Assembly: GCF_041435195.1 (NCBI RefSeq)
Contig: NZ_CP108106.1
Coordinates: 7,825,001 to 7,889,000 of the forward strand
Reading direction: 5' to 3'
Length of the DNA: 64,000 nt
Source: Streptomyces sp. NBC_00224
Lineage (GTDB): Bacteria > Actinomycetota > Actinomycetes > Streptomycetales > Streptomycetaceae
The position numbers were made by a program, and so were the translations under genes. Positions 17,634-26,562 of this stretch are shown piece after piece; within the stretch, counting starts at the first letter, position 1, and every line of letters begins with the position of its first letter. The notes below the pieces were generated by a model. That model was not told where the DNA came from. It saw nothing but the letters and a program-made list of their open reading frames with translations, and made no database searches.

Positions 17634-18922
17634 CCGCCGACGGGACGCAGCCGCGGGAGGCGGACCTGCTGAGGGACATGCTCCGGACGCCCGGCTATCT
17701 CGGGGCGCTCGTCCTGTGCGCGCTCATCGGTATCCCGGTGTCCCTCGCCGCGTTCTGGTTCATGGTCGGGCTGCACGAACTGGAACACGTGCTGTGGGCC
17801 GGGCTTCCGCACACCCTGGGCCGGGACGTTCCGCCGTGGTGGTGGCCGCTGCCCCTGCTCCTCTTCGCCGGGGCGGTGGTGGGTCTGGTAGCCACCCGGC
17901 TGCCGGGCGCGGGTGGTCACGTCCCGGCGGCGGGACTGCACGTCGGCGGCGCCTCCTCGGCCGTGCTGCCCGGTGTGCTGCTCGCCGCCGCGGCCTGTCT
18001 GCCGTTCGGCGCGGTGCTGGGGCCCGAGGCACCACTGATCGCCCTCGGCGGCGGGCTCGCCCTCTGGTTCAGGGACCTCGCCCGGGCTCCCGCGACCCCG
18101 CAGAGCACGACGCTCCTGGGGGCGGCCGGAGCCGCCGCGGCCATCGCGGCGATCTTCGGCAACCCCTTGGTCGCCGCGGTCCTCCTGATCGAGGTCGCGG
18201 GGGTCGGCGGGCCGCAGCTCTTCGCGGTCATGCTCCCGGCCCTGCTGTCCAGCGGGGTGGGGTCCCTGGTGTTCACCGGCTTCGGGCGCTGGACAGGTCT
18301 GGAGACGGGCAGCCTGGCCCTGAAGCTGCCCACGCCCTTCCCCCGCGTGGACGCCGGTGACGTGGTCTGGGCACTGGTCATGGCCGTGGCCCTCACGGTC
18401 GCCCTGCACCTGGTGCTCGCGGCCGGCCGGTCGGTCGCGGCGTACGTCGCCGGTCGCACCCTGGTCCGTACGATCGGCTGCGCCCTGGGCGCCGCGGCGT
18501 GCGCCGCGCTCTATGCGCTGATCACCGGCCGCTCGCCGGCGGACGTCGCCTCGTCCGGGCAGGCCACGCTGGGCGGCCTGGCCGCCGACCCGCACGCCTG
18601 GGGTATCGGTGCGCTGCTGGCGGTCCTCCTGTTCAAGAGCGCCGCCTACGCGCTCTGCCTGGGCAGTCTGCGCGGTGGACCGGTGTTCCCGGCGCTCTTC
18701 CTGGGAGCCGCGGCGGGGGTGCTGCTCGCGCCCCTGCCGGGTCTGGGAGTCGTCCCGGGCATGGCGGCGGGCATGGCGGCCGCCACGACAGGTGTCCTGC
18801 GGCTGCCCGTGAGCAGTGTGGTCCTCGTGGTGCTCCTGCTGGGCAGCTCCGCCATGATGCCGGTCGTGATCCTGGCGGCCGTGGTCGCCTTCGTCACCGT
18901 GGAGCTGCTGCCGGCGCGCTGA
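17630..18922 (+). CDS. ClC-family chloride channel or H+/Cl- antiporter
   Basis: 430 residues and about 10 or more hydrophobic helices. The conserved GPEAP motif (131-135; GxEGP in most family members) carries the gating glutamate Glu133. There is no cytoplasmic CBS domain. The GTG start overlaps the K+ channel stop (GTGA) and the ribosome site GGAGGAG lies inside the channel gene. This is classic translational coupling. Whether it is a channel or an antiporter cannot be told from sequence. Coupling suggests joint movement of K+ and Cl-. Confidence 0.88.
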   Translation: MTADGTQPREADLLRDMLRTPGYLGALVLCALIGIPVSLAAFWFMVGLHELEHVLWAGLPHTLGRDVPPWWWPLPLLLFAGAVVGLVATRLPGAGGHVPAAGLHVGGASSAVLPGVLLAAAACLPFGAVLGPEAPLIALGGGLALWFRDLARAPATPQSTTLLGAAGAAAAIAAIFGNPLVAAVLLIEVAGVGGPQLFAVMLPALLSSGVGSLVFTGFGRWTGLETGSLALKLPTPFPRVDAGDVVWALVMAVALTVALHLVLAAGRSVAAYVAGRTLVRTIGCALGAAACAALYALITGRSPADVASSGQATLGGLAADPHAWGIGALLAVLLFKSAAYALCLGSLRGGPVFPALFLGAAAGVLLAPLPGLGVVPGMAAGMAAATTGVLRLPVSSVVLVVLLLGSSAMMPVVILAAVVAFVTVELLPAR

Positions 18923-18941
18923 CGGCCCGTGGTGGGGCCGT
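18922..18941 (+). terminator. Terminator of the K+/Cl- operon
   Basis: Perfect arms ACGGCCC and GGGCCGT with a 6-nt loop, beginning in the ClC stop codon. Confidence 0.55.
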
Positions 18942-19278
18942 GCGCCACGCAAGATGACGCTCGTCGAGCGCCTCTGCCGCACCGGTTGGAGAGCCGGGCC
19001 GCCTACCGCTCTGGTTGGAGGAGGGATCTCAACCCTCTGTGTGACGCCGCGCGGCAACCCCGCTCCCTATGTTTGGCGTCCCGGCGGCGGCGAACCGACA
19101 CGCAGCCGGAGTACGGCGACACGCGTCGTGCCGCACGCGGTCGCCCCCAACTCGCCACTCCGCAGGTCAGCGCCGCCCGGTCCATCCCAGGGTGTACATC
19201 CATGGGCCCACCGCCCGGCGTGAAGTTTGGCCGACGGGTTGATGTGGTGAGGGGCGGGCTTGCGGCACCCTTACGGAC
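18942..19278. other. Non-coding upstream region of the acylase gene
   Basis: About 340 bp with no convincing gene. It contains two near copies of GGTTGGAG (18983 and 19013 region), but no clear promoter hexamers were identified. It presumably holds the acylase promoter. Confidence 0.4.
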
Positions 19279-21771
19279 ATGCCGAGCAACCGACGATATC
19301 TGATGGTGCGTCAAAAGACGCGAAGCATACGGAGACTGGGGTCCCTGGTGGCCGCCCTCTGTCTGGCCTCCGGCACCGCCGCGCTGTTACCGGCGCCCGC
19401 GTCCGCCGCGGCGGAACCGGACGGCAAGCGGGTGGGCGACCACGAATACACCTCCCAGATCCGCCGTACCGAGTACGGCATCCCGCACGTGCTGGCCCAC
19501 GACTACGGCGGCTTGGGGTACGGATACGGGTACGCGTTCGCGCAGGACAACCTGTGCCAACTCGCCGACCAGGTCATGACGTTGCGGGGCGAGCGCTCCA
19601 GATACCTGGGCCCGACGGAGACGACCGCCGACGACACCCCCAACCTGGCGAGCGACACCTACCACCAGGGCCTGCGGCAGGCCGGTACGGTCCGGCGGCT
19701 GCTCGACCGCCCGGCGCCGCTCGGCCCGACGCCGGAGCTGCGCCGGATGGTCGAGGGGTACGCCGCCGGGTACAACCGGTATCTGCGCGACACCGGCGCC
19801 GCCCACCTTCCGGACCCGACGTGCAAGGGCAAGCCCTGGGTCGGCCCGATCGACGCCATGGACATCTGGAACCTCACCTACGACCTCAACGGCGCCTTCG
19901 GCGCGACGGCGCTCAAGCAGGCCATCACCACCGCGACCCCGCCTACAGGGGCCTCGGGCAAGGCCGCCACGAAGCCACCGCGGGCGGCGACGGCAGCGCA
20001 CGCCGCCGGTGCGAGCGGTGCGGCCTCGGTGGCCGCGTCGGAAACCCCCTCGACTCCGTCAAGGAGCAAGGGCCCCCGCCGCGCCGACCTCGGCAGCAAC
20101 GGCTGGGCGCTCGGCCGTGACGTGACCCGAGGGCATGACGGCATGCTACTGGCCAACCCGCACTTGGGATGGATTGGCGGCTACCGCTTCTACCAGGTGC
20201 AGTTGACGATCCCGGGCGTCCTCGACGTCGCGGGCGCGAGCATCTACGGCACCCCGCTCGTCGAGATCGGCCACACCCGCAGCCTGGCCTGGACGCACAC
20301 CACGAGCTACGCCGACCACGCCTCGCTCTACCGCCTCACCATCGCACCCGGCGACCCGACGAGCTACCTCGTCGACGGCAAGGCGGTGCCGATGACCCGC
20401 CGGACCGTGCCGGTCACGGTCCGGGGCGCCGACGGCAAGCTCTCCACCGTGTCCAGCACCCTCTACACCTCCCGGTACGGGCCGGTCCTCGCCGAGGGCT
20501 GGACGCGGACCGAGGCGTACGCCCTGAGGGACGCCAACGCCGACAACCTGCGCTCGATGAACGAGTGGCTGGCGCTCGGCAAGGCGGGGTCCGTGGACCA
20601 GCTCAAGCAGGCGCACCAGAAGTACCAGGGCATCCCTTGGACGTACACGATCGCCTCGGACACCACTGGCACCGCGTACTTCAACGACTCCTCCGCAGTG
20701 CCGCACGTCGCCGACGACCAGCTCAAGCGGTGCGGCCTGCGGGGCAGCGGCGACGATTTCGTCGGTGCGCTCGACGGTTCGACCTCGGCCTGCGACTGGG
20801 GCAGCGACCCCGACGCGGTGGTGCCGGGCCTCTTCGGCCCCGGTCACCAGCCCCGGCTGACCCGGACCGACTACGTGGCCAACTCCAACAACGACTCGAC
20901 GCTGACCAACCCCGCGGCGCCGCTCACCGGTTACCCGCGGATGTACCGCGCCGGGGCGCCCCTCGGGCCGCGCGCCCAGCTCGGGCTCCAGATGATCGCG
21001 GGCCGGCGCGACGGCACCGACGGACTGGGCGCTCCGGGCTTCAGCCTGTCCACGCTGCAGGCGAGCATGCTCGGCGACCGCAACTACACGGCGGAGCTGG
21101 GCCGCGACGACGCGGTCGCGATGTGCCGCGCGCACCCCGTCCTGACGGCCACCGACGGCACCGAGGTGGATGTGCGCGCCGCCTGTGACGTCCTCGCGGC
21201 CTGGGACACCCGCGACGACGCCGACAGCCGGGGCGCCGTACTGTGGCAGGCGTTCCGCACCCAGGTGGGCGGCCCGAACCCCTGGTGGCGTGTTCCGTAC
21301 GACCCGGCCCAGCCGCTCACCACCCCGCGCGGGCTCAACGGCGACGAACCGCAGGTGCGGCGCGCACTGGCCGACGCCGTGCGCGGGCTGGCCGCCGACA
21401 AGGTGCCGCTGGACGCGCCGATGGGCAGCGTGCAGCGCTGGGCGGGGATTCCGCTGCCCGGTTGCTCCGGCGACGAGGGCTGCTTCAACGTCGTGAACGC
21501 GTCACCGACGTCGGGCAGCGGCGGCGCCACACGCCCGAACTCCCCGGAGGACTACGCGTCGGGCTCCAGCTTCATCATGGCCACGGAGCTGACGGCCCAG
21601 GGCCCGCGCACCCGCACGATCCTCACCTACGGGCAGTCCGCCAACCCCGAATCGCCCCACTACACCGACCAGACCGTCCTCTTCTCGCACAAGCGCTGGG
21701 TCACGGAACGGTTCACCGAGGCGGAGATCGGGACCGATCCCCAGCTCCGGGTCACGACCCTGCACGGCTGA
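19279..21771 (+). CDS. Secreted penicillin-acylase family amidase (lipopeptide/AHL acylase type), TTA codon
   Basis: 830 residues; ATG shown, with an alternative at codon 9; neither has a strong ribosome site. A signal peptide (to about residue 45) precedes the alpha-chain. A low-complexity Ala/Ser/Lys spacer (about 215-268) follows, then the autocleavage site with Ser273 in SNGWALG as the new beta-chain nucleophile. The later YVANSNND supplies the oxyanion Asn. This is the Ntn-hydrolase pattern of aculeacin A acylase and AhlM. Likely substrates are N-acyl chains on lipopeptides or homoserine lactones; which one is open. Codon 37 is TTA, so translation should need the bldA tRNA. Confidence 0.88.
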   Translation: MPSNRRYLMVRQKTRSIRRLGSLVAALCLASGTAALLPAPASAAAEPDGKRVGDHEYTSQIRRTEYGIPHVLAHDYGGLGYGYGYAFAQDNLCQLADQVMTLRGERSRYLGPTETTADDTPNLASDTYHQGLRQAGTVRRLLDRPAPLGPTPELRRMVEGYAAGYNRYLRDTGAAHLPDPTCKGKPWVGPIDAMDIWNLTYDLNGAFGATALKQAITTATPPTGASGKAATKPPRAATAAHAAGASGAASVAASETPSTPSRSKGPRRADLGSNGWALGRDVTRGHDGMLLANPHLGWIGGYRFYQVQLTIPGVLDVAGASIYGTPLVEIGHTRSLAWTHTTSYADHASLYRLTIAPGDPTSYLVDGKAVPMTRRTVPVTVRGADGKLSTVSSTLYTSRYGPVLAEGWTRTEAYALRDANADNLRSMNEWLALGKAGSVDQLKQAHQKYQGIPWTYTIASDTTGTAYFNDSSAVPHVADDQLKRCGLRGSGDDFVGALDGSTSACDWGSDPDAVVPGLFGPGHQPRLTRTDYVANSNNDSTLTNPAAPLTGYPRMYRAGAPLGPRAQLGLQMIAGRRDGTDGLGAPGFSLSTLQASMLGDRNYTAELGRDDAVAMCRAHPVLTATDGTEVDVRAACDVLAAWDTRDDADSRGAVLWQAFRTQVGGPNPWWRVPYDPAQPLTTPRGLNGDEPQVRRALADAVRGLAADKVPLDAPMGSVQRWAGIPLPGCSGDEGCFNVVNASPTSGSGGATRPNSPEDYASGSSFIMATELTAQGPRTRTILTYGQSANPESPHYTDQTVLFSHKRWVTERFTEAEIGTDPQLRVTTLHG

Positions 21772-21797
21772 CCGGGGCGACCCGAACGGTCCGCGCC

Positions 21798-21815
21798 ATC
21801 CCCAGAGTTGGGGAT
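21798..21815. promoter_or_regulatory. Short inverted repeat before the radical SAM gene
   Basis: ATCCCCA and TGGGGAT around a 4-nt loop. Possibly an operator or a small terminator of the acylase gene. Confidence 0.3.
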
Positions 21816-21850
21816 ACCGCGCCCGGGCGGCGCCTCCTAGTCTGAGCGAG

Positions 21851-21890
21851 GCCGGAACGTCCTCCGCCACCGCACGGGGGACGTTCCGGC
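21851..21890 (+). terminator. Strong hairpin between acylase and radical SAM genes
   Basis: Arms GCCGGAACGTCC and GGACGTTCCGGC are perfect over 12 bp, and the stem continues inward to about 16 bp around an 8-nt loop. Probably the acylase terminator, although it lies only 33 bp before the next start and could instead be a leader structure. Confidence 0.45.
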
Positions 21891-21923
21891 ATCGAGGCCG
21901 CGAGCGGACACGGGGAGCATGCG

Positions 21924-22988
21924 ATGGAGCGCGCGAACAACGTTGCCGATGGTCCACAGTCCGTCATCTGGGACATCACCTACGCCTGTCCGCTGCGCTG
22001 CACCCACTGCTACTCGGAGTCCGGCAGGCGCCCGACGCGGCAGGTGAGCCATGACGACATGCTCCGGATCGCCGATGCCATCATCTCCCTGGGCCCGGTC
22101 CAGGTCACCCTCGCCGGGGGTGAACCGCTCCTGGTCAAGGGGGTGTTCGAGGTAGCGGAGCGGCTCACGCGGGCGGGCATCTCGGTGCTCGTGTACACCG
22201 GCGGCTGGAACTTCCAGCCGTGGATGGCCGACGAGCTGGCGCGGGTGTGCGGGCGGGTCGTGGTGAGCGTCGACGGCCCCGCGCCCGAGGTGCACGACCG
22301 GATCCGCGGCAGGGCGGGTTCGTTCGAGCGGGCGATGAGGGCGTTGGCGCTGCTCGAAGCCGGAGCGCGGGGGCGGGCCGAGCGCGGCGAGCGCCCGCTC
22401 CCGTTCGCCGTCGACTGTGCGGTCGTACGGAGCAACGTCGACCGGTTGGAGGAGTTCTGCACGGACATCGTGCCGCGGTTCCCGCACCTGAGCTCCCTGG
22501 ACTTCGGCGCCGCCGTGCCGTCCGGGCTCGGCAGCCGCACCGGATACGCCGAGCACGAACTGCTCTCGGACGAACAGCTCGCCCGGCTGGGCAGTGAGGA
22601 GCAGCGCGCGCGGCTTCAGGCGCTCGCCCCGGCCACCGTCCGGGTCGGCACGTCGACCAACTTCTCCTTGCAGATGAACCCCGAACAGGTCGCGCGCGGG
22701 CTCGACTTCCAGTCGGTCCAGATCGAGCCCGACGGGCAGGTCCGGGCCATGCTCATCTACGAGGGAACGGTCGGCAGTCTGCTGGAGGAGCCGCCCGCGG
22801 AGCTGTGGCGGCGTGCGGTGCGGCGGTGGACCGACCCGTTCGTGACCGAGGCGCTCTCCGGTGCGGGCACCATGCGCGGCTGGGCCGAGGCCGTGAGGCG
22901 CATCGACTACCACTTCGGCTCCGACGAGGTCCGCGCCCGCATCGACCGCCGCCCGGCGTTCCCCGCGGCGGCCGTGGACGTCATCTGA
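21924..22988 (+). CDS. Orphan radical SAM protein without SPASM cysteines
   Basis: 354 residues from an ATG behind GGGGAG. The iron-sulfur motif CPLRCTHC gives Cys22, Cys26 and Cys29. GGEP (65-68) is the SAM-binding motif. The C-terminal third carries no cysteine, so the extra clusters of SPASM or twitch enzymes are absent. Radical SAM proteins of this general type mature peptides or modify cofactors. No precursor peptide or partner enzyme was found beside it, so no substrate is offered. It overlaps the convergent NmrA-like gene by 8 bp. Confidence 0.85.
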   Translation: MERANNVADGPQSVIWDITYACPLRCTHCYSESGRRPTRQVSHDDMLRIADAIISLGPVQVTLAGGEPLLVKGVFEVAERLTRAGISVLVYTGGWNFQPWMADELARVCGRVVVSVDGPAPEVHDRIRGRAGSFERAMRALALLEAGARGRAERGERPLPFAVDCAVVRSNVDRLEEFCTDIVPRFPHLSSLDFGAAVPSGLGSRTGYAEHELLSDEQLARLGSEEQRARLQALAPATVRVGTSTNFSLQMNPEQVARGLDFQSVQIEPDGQVRAMLIYEGTVGSLLEEPPAELWRRAVRRWTDPFVTEALSGAGTMRGWAEAVRRIDYHFGSDEVRARIDRRPAFPAAAVDVI

Positions 22989-23820
22989 AGGCGACGACGT
23001 TGTCCGCCGCCCAGGTCGTGAACGTACGCGGTGCCCGGCCCAGGATCCGCTCCACGTCCGGGCTCACCCGCCGCTCCTCGGGCGTGGGTTCGCCGAGGAT
23101 GCCGAGTGTGCCCTCGACCACCGGCTCCGGCATGAACCGCATCAGCAGCTCGCGCGCCTCGGCCCGGCTCTGCTCGACGAACCGCACCGCCGCCCCCAGC
23201 GCGTCACCGATCGCCCGGGCCTGCTCGCGCGGTGAGACCGTGGCCGGTCCGGTGAGTTCGTACGTCCGGCCCGCGTGACTCCCGTCGCGCAGGACCACGG
23301 CGGCGACCGCGGCGATGTCGGCCGGATCGATGACGGGCAGGCCGACGTCGCCGAAGGGTGCCGTGACGGTCCGCTCGGAGCGGACCGAGGGCGACCACAT
23401 GTAGGCGTTGGAGGCGAATCCGCTGGGCCGCAGGACCGTCCACTGGAGGTGTGACTCCCGTACGGCGTCCTCGAAGGCGCGCAGCCGGGCGTGCGCGGGG
23501 GAGTGCGGGCGGGTCGCGGTGGCCTGCGACGACTGGAGGACGACCCGCTGGACCCCGGCGGCCCGCGCCGTGTCGAGGATGGCGTGCGGGTCGAGGCCCT
23601 CGCCGTCACCGGGGACGAGGAGGTACAGCGCGTCGGCCCCGTCGAGGCTGCGCTTGAGGCTCTCGGGCCGGGCCGGATCGGCCTGCTGGAACTCCACGTT
23701 GCCCGGCATCTGTGCGGCCGGGATGCGGCGGGACACCGCCGTAACCCACTCGCCCGCCGAGGCCAGGGTCCGTACAAGGTGCCGTCCGACGTTCCCGGTT
23801 GCTCCGGTCACCACAATCAT
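22981..23820 (-). CDS. NmrA-like NAD(P)-binding protein
   Basis: 279 residues from ATG behind GGGAGAG. The N-terminal GATGNVG loop (6-12) is the extended-SDR/NmrA signature. The YxxxK catalytic pair is not evident, as in NmrA, HSCARG and QOR2-like redox-sensing or quinone-reducing members. It is divergent from a WYL regulator across 129 bp holding a perfect palindrome, so it is probably that regulator's main target. Confidence 0.85.
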   Translation of the reverse strand: MIVVTGATGNVGRHLVRTLASAGEWVTAVSRRIPAAQMPGNVEFQQADPARPESLKRSLDGADALYLLVPGDGEGLDPHAILDTARAAGVQRVVLQSSQATATRPHSPAHARLRAFEDAVRESHLQWTVLRPSGFASNAYMWSPSVRSERTVTAPFGDVGLPVIDPADIAAVAAVVLRDGSHAGRTYELTGPATVSPREQARAIGDALGAAVRFVEQSRAEARELLMRFMPEPVVEGTLGILGEPTPEERRVSPDVERILGRAPRTFTTWAADNVVAFR

Positions 23821-23905
23821 GATCTCTCCCTGAAGGCGTGTACGGCGCGGCCTTTGATCAGTCCGCTGATCTTTCCGCGCTCGATCTGCACTCATCCTGG
23901 AAGCC

Positions 23906-23930
23906 AAACTGGCCATCTCCTGGCCAGTTT
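23906..23930. promoter_or_regulatory. Perfect palindrome between NmrA-like and WYL genes
   Basis: Arms AAACTGGCCA and TGGCCAGTTT with a 5-nt spacer, ending about 20 bp before the regulator start. Strong candidate operator for the WYL regulator acting on both genes. Confidence 0.6.
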
Positions 23931-23949
23931 TCCCAAGAGAATGATCGCT

Positions 23950-24942
23950 ATGAGAGCTGACCGGCTGGTGGCGACCCTGCTGTTCCTGCAAACACGCGGA
24001 CGCGTGACCGCGCGCGAGGTGGCGGCGGAGCTGGAGGTGTCCGAGCGCACCGCGCGCCGCGACCTGGAGGCGCTGGCCGCCGCCGGTATCCCCGTGTACT
24101 CCCAGCACGGGCGGGGCGGCGGCTGGTCCCTGGTCGGCGGGGCGCGTACCGATCTCACCGGCCTCACCGCCGCCGAGATCCGTGCGATGTTCCTGGTCGC
24201 GGGGCCGTCGGCGGCCTCGCCCGAACTGCGCACCGCGCTGCGGAAGTTGGTGCGGGCCCTGCCCGCGACGCTCCGGTCCGGCGCCGAGGCCGCGTCGAAG
24301 GCAGGTGTCACGGACGGCACGGACTGGTCGCGCATGCCCGTCACGGCGGGCACGCCCCTGCTGGACGCGCTGCAACGGGCGGTGGTGGACGGCCTGCGGA
24401 TCCGGCTCGGATACGCCCGCCCCGGCAGCCCGGCCGGTACGCGCACGGTCGACCCGCTGGGCCTGGTCACCAAGGCGGGAGTCCCGTATCTCGTGGCCGG
24501 TACGGAGAAGGGGGCGCGGGCAGGTGACGAGGCGGCCGCCGGATCCGTCCACGACGGTCTGCGCATCTTCCGGCTCGACCGGATCACCTCGGTCGAGGTG
24601 ACCGCGGACCCCGTCGTCCGGCCGGAGGGCTTCGACCTGGCCACGGCCTGGCGCGCGCTGGCCGCCCCGATGGAGGAGCGGATGCTGGGGGCGACCGTAC
24701 GCGGGCGGGCCGAGCCCACGGCCGGGCGCGTCCTGGGCGTCCTGTTCGGCGGCCGCCTGCGCCTGGGCGGCGAACGGGCTGACGGATGGCTGGAGATGGA
24801 GATCGACGGCCCGTCCCCGGAGGTCGTGGCCGCGCAACTGGCCGGTCTCGGGGCGAGCGTGGAGATCCTCGAACCCCCGCAGGCCCGCGAGCGGCTCGCG
24901 CAGCTCGCGGCCGAACTCGCCGCGCTCTACGGCCCGGTGTAG
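23950..24942 (+). CDS. WYL-domain transcriptional regulator (YafY type)
   Basis: 330 residues from MRADRLVATLLFLQ; an ATG three codons earlier is too close to AAGAGA to be preferred. An N-terminal HTH_11 winged helix (about 1-60; VTAREVAAELEVSERTARRDLEAL) is followed by the WYL sensory domain and a C-terminal WCX-like part. WYL regulators bind small ligands or nucleic acid. The divergent NmrA-like gene is the inferred target. Confidence 0.9.
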   Translation: MRADRLVATLLFLQTRGRVTAREVAAELEVSERTARRDLEALAAAGIPVYSQHGRGGGWSLVGGARTDLTGLTAAEIRAMFLVAGPSAASPELRTALRKLVRALPATLRSGAEAASKAGVTDGTDWSRMPVTAGTPLLDALQRAVVDGLRIRLGYARPGSPAGTRTVDPLGLVTKAGVPYLVAGTEKGARAGDEAAAGSVHDGLRIFRLDRITSVEVTADPVVRPEGFDLATAWRALAAPMEERMLGATVRGRAEPTAGRVLGVLFGGRLRLGGERADGWLEMEIDGPSPEVVAAQLAGLGASVEILEPPQARERLAQLAAELAALYGPV

Positions 24943-24960
24943 CCGTCACACCGGTACACC

Positions 24961-24992
24961 GGGGGCCGGAACGGGGATCCGTCCCGGCCCCC
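24961..24992. terminator. Bidirectional terminator
   Basis: Arms GGGGGCCGG and CCGGCCCCC. The stem extends inward, past one mismatch, with ACGG/CCGT around a 4-nt loop. It lies between convergent stops of the WYL and aldehyde dehydrogenase genes. Confidence 0.65.
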
Positions 24993-25000
24993 ACCGCTCG

Positions 25001-26308
25001 TCACCCGGCCAGCACGGCCTTGCGGTGGCTGAACGTCTCGATGGAGTAGCGGCCGTGGTAGTTGCCCATGCCGCTCTCGCCGACGCCGCCGAAGGGCAGG
25101 TCGGAGACGGTGAGATGGGCCAGCGGCAGGCCGAGGCCGAGGCCGCCCGAGGAGGTCTCGGAGGCCAGGCGCTCGCGGGTGGTCCCGGACTCGGTGAAGG
25201 CGTACAGGGCCAGCGGCTTGTCGCGGTCGTTGATGAAGTCGATGGCCTCGTCCAGGCCCGGCACCGTGACGATGGGCAGGATCGGGCCGAAGATCTCCTC
25301 CCGCATCACCGGCGCCTTGGGGTCGACATCGGCGAGGACGGTCGGCGCGAGGTACTTGGTGGCGCGGTCGCCCCGGCCACCGGTGACGACGCGGCCCGAG
25401 TCGAGCAGCGCGCTCAGGCGGTCGAAGTGGCGCTCGTTGACGATGCGGCCGTACTCGGCCGAGGCCTGCGGGTCGGCTCCGTACAGGGCCTCGACGGCCC
25501 GGGCCAGCGCCGGTTCGAGGGCGCGGGCGGTCTCCGGGTCGGTGAGGACGTAGTCGGGTGCGACACAGGTCTGGCCCGCGTTGAGGAACTTGCCCGCGGC
25601 GAGCCGGGCCGCGACCGTGGCGATGTCGGCGTCCCGGTCGACGAACACCGGGGACTTGCCGCCCAGTTCGAGGGTGACCGGGGTGAGGTGCTGGACGGCG
25701 GCGGCCATGACGATGCGGCCGACGGTGCCGTTGCCGGTGTAGAAGATGTGGTCGAACCGCTCGGCCAGCAGCGCCGTGGTCTCCGGAATGCCGCCTTCCA
25801 CCACGGCCACCGCGTCCGGGTCGAGATACTCGGGCAGCAGCCGCGCCAGCACGGCGGAGGTGGCCGGAGCCAGCTCGCTCGGCTTGACCACGACCGCGTT
25901 CCCGGCGGCCAGGGCGCCGATCATCGGGGTGAGCAGCAGCTGCGCGGGATAGTTCCAGGGCGCGATCACCAGGACGACGCCCAGCGGGTCGTACTGCGTC
26001 CACGCCGTCGCCCCGCCCAGGTGCTCCGGGACGGGCGCGGGCTCGGGTCGCAGCCACTGAGCGAGGTGGTCCAGGGTGTGGTCGATCTCCCGGACGGTGA
26101 AGCCGATCTCGGTGCGGTGGACCTCGGCGGGGCTCTTGCCGAGGTCCGCGTGGAGCGACTCCACCAGGTCCGCACCGCGCTCGGTGAGCATCTCGCGCAG
26201 TCGTCGCAGCTGCGTGGTGCGCCACTCGACGGGCTTGGTGCGACCGGTGCGGAAGGTGGCGCGCAGCCGGGCCACGGTGTCGGCGGGCTGCTCCGGGGTG
26301 GTGTTCAT
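25001..26308 (-). CDS. NAD(P)+-dependent aldehyde dehydrogenase (class 3-like)
   Basis: 435 residues, the short length of class 3/fatty-aldehyde-type enzymes. Catalytic Glu214 lies in LELGGK and nucleophile Cys248 in NAGQTC. The early APWNYP is typical of the class. It oxidises aldehydes to acids; the substrate range cannot be read. The start is the ATG 50 bp before a perfect 20-bp dyad, and the frame is open upstream without a better site. Confidence 0.92.
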   Translation of the reverse strand: MNTTPEQPADTVARLRATFRTGRTKPVEWRTTQLRRLREMLTERGADLVESLHADLGKSPAEVHRTEIGFTVREIDHTLDHLAQWLRPEPAPVPEHLGGATAWTQYDPLGVVLVIAPWNYPAQLLLTPMIGALAAGNAVVVKPSELAPATSAVLARLLPEYLDPDAVAVVEGGIPETTALLAERFDHIFYTGNGTVGRIVMAAAVQHLTPVTLELGGKSPVFVDRDADIATVAARLAAGKFLNAGQTCVAPDYVLTDPETARALEPALARAVEALYGADPQASAEYGRIVNERHFDRLSALLDSGRVVTGGRGDRATKYLAPTVLADVDPKAPVMREEIFGPILPIVTVPGLDEAIDFINDRDKPLALYAFTESGTTRERLASETSSGGLGLGLPLAHLTVSDLPFGGVGESGMGNYHGRYSIETFSHRKAVLAG

Positions 26309-26359
26309 GGTGCCTCGCTGCTGAGGGGGCGGACCCGTCGGTCCGCGCTGTCGTCGGGG

Positions 26360-26379
26360 TCGAGCCGAGATCGGCTCGA
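26360..26379. promoter_or_regulatory. Operator-like dyad upstream of the aldehyde dehydrogenase
   Basis: TCGAGCCGA and TCGGCTCGA separated by 2 bp, perfect. It lies between the A+T-rich promoter-like stretch (about 26380-26415) and the start codon, where a bound repressor would block transcription. Confidence 0.5.
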
Positions 26380-26548
26380 TGTATATGCCAACAGTTGAGG
26401 TTGGAAAATAAATTCCCGGCGCGCCCATACGGCTCCGCCGACCGACGCGGAGGCCGCGCTCGCCCCGCCCATCCGGCGGCTCGCCTTCCGTATGGGGCGG
26501 GTTCGTGCGGCACTCCCGTGGATTCACCCCACGTATGCGAGAAGTTTC

Positions 26549-26562
26549 CTACCGACCAGTAG
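26549..26562. promoter_or_regulatory. Possible TetR-type site
   Basis: CTACCGACCAGTAG has 4-bp inverted ends and resembles the TACCGACCGGTA sites bound by several actinobacterial TetR proteins. It lies between the aldehyde dehydrogenase and acid phosphatase genes; no local regulator is obvious. Confidence 0.3.

Noticed and set aside
21772..23820. A ribosomal peptide (RiPP) cluster around the radical SAM gene
   Set aside because: No short precursor-like ORF with a leader, no RRE-type protein, protease or exporter is next to it.
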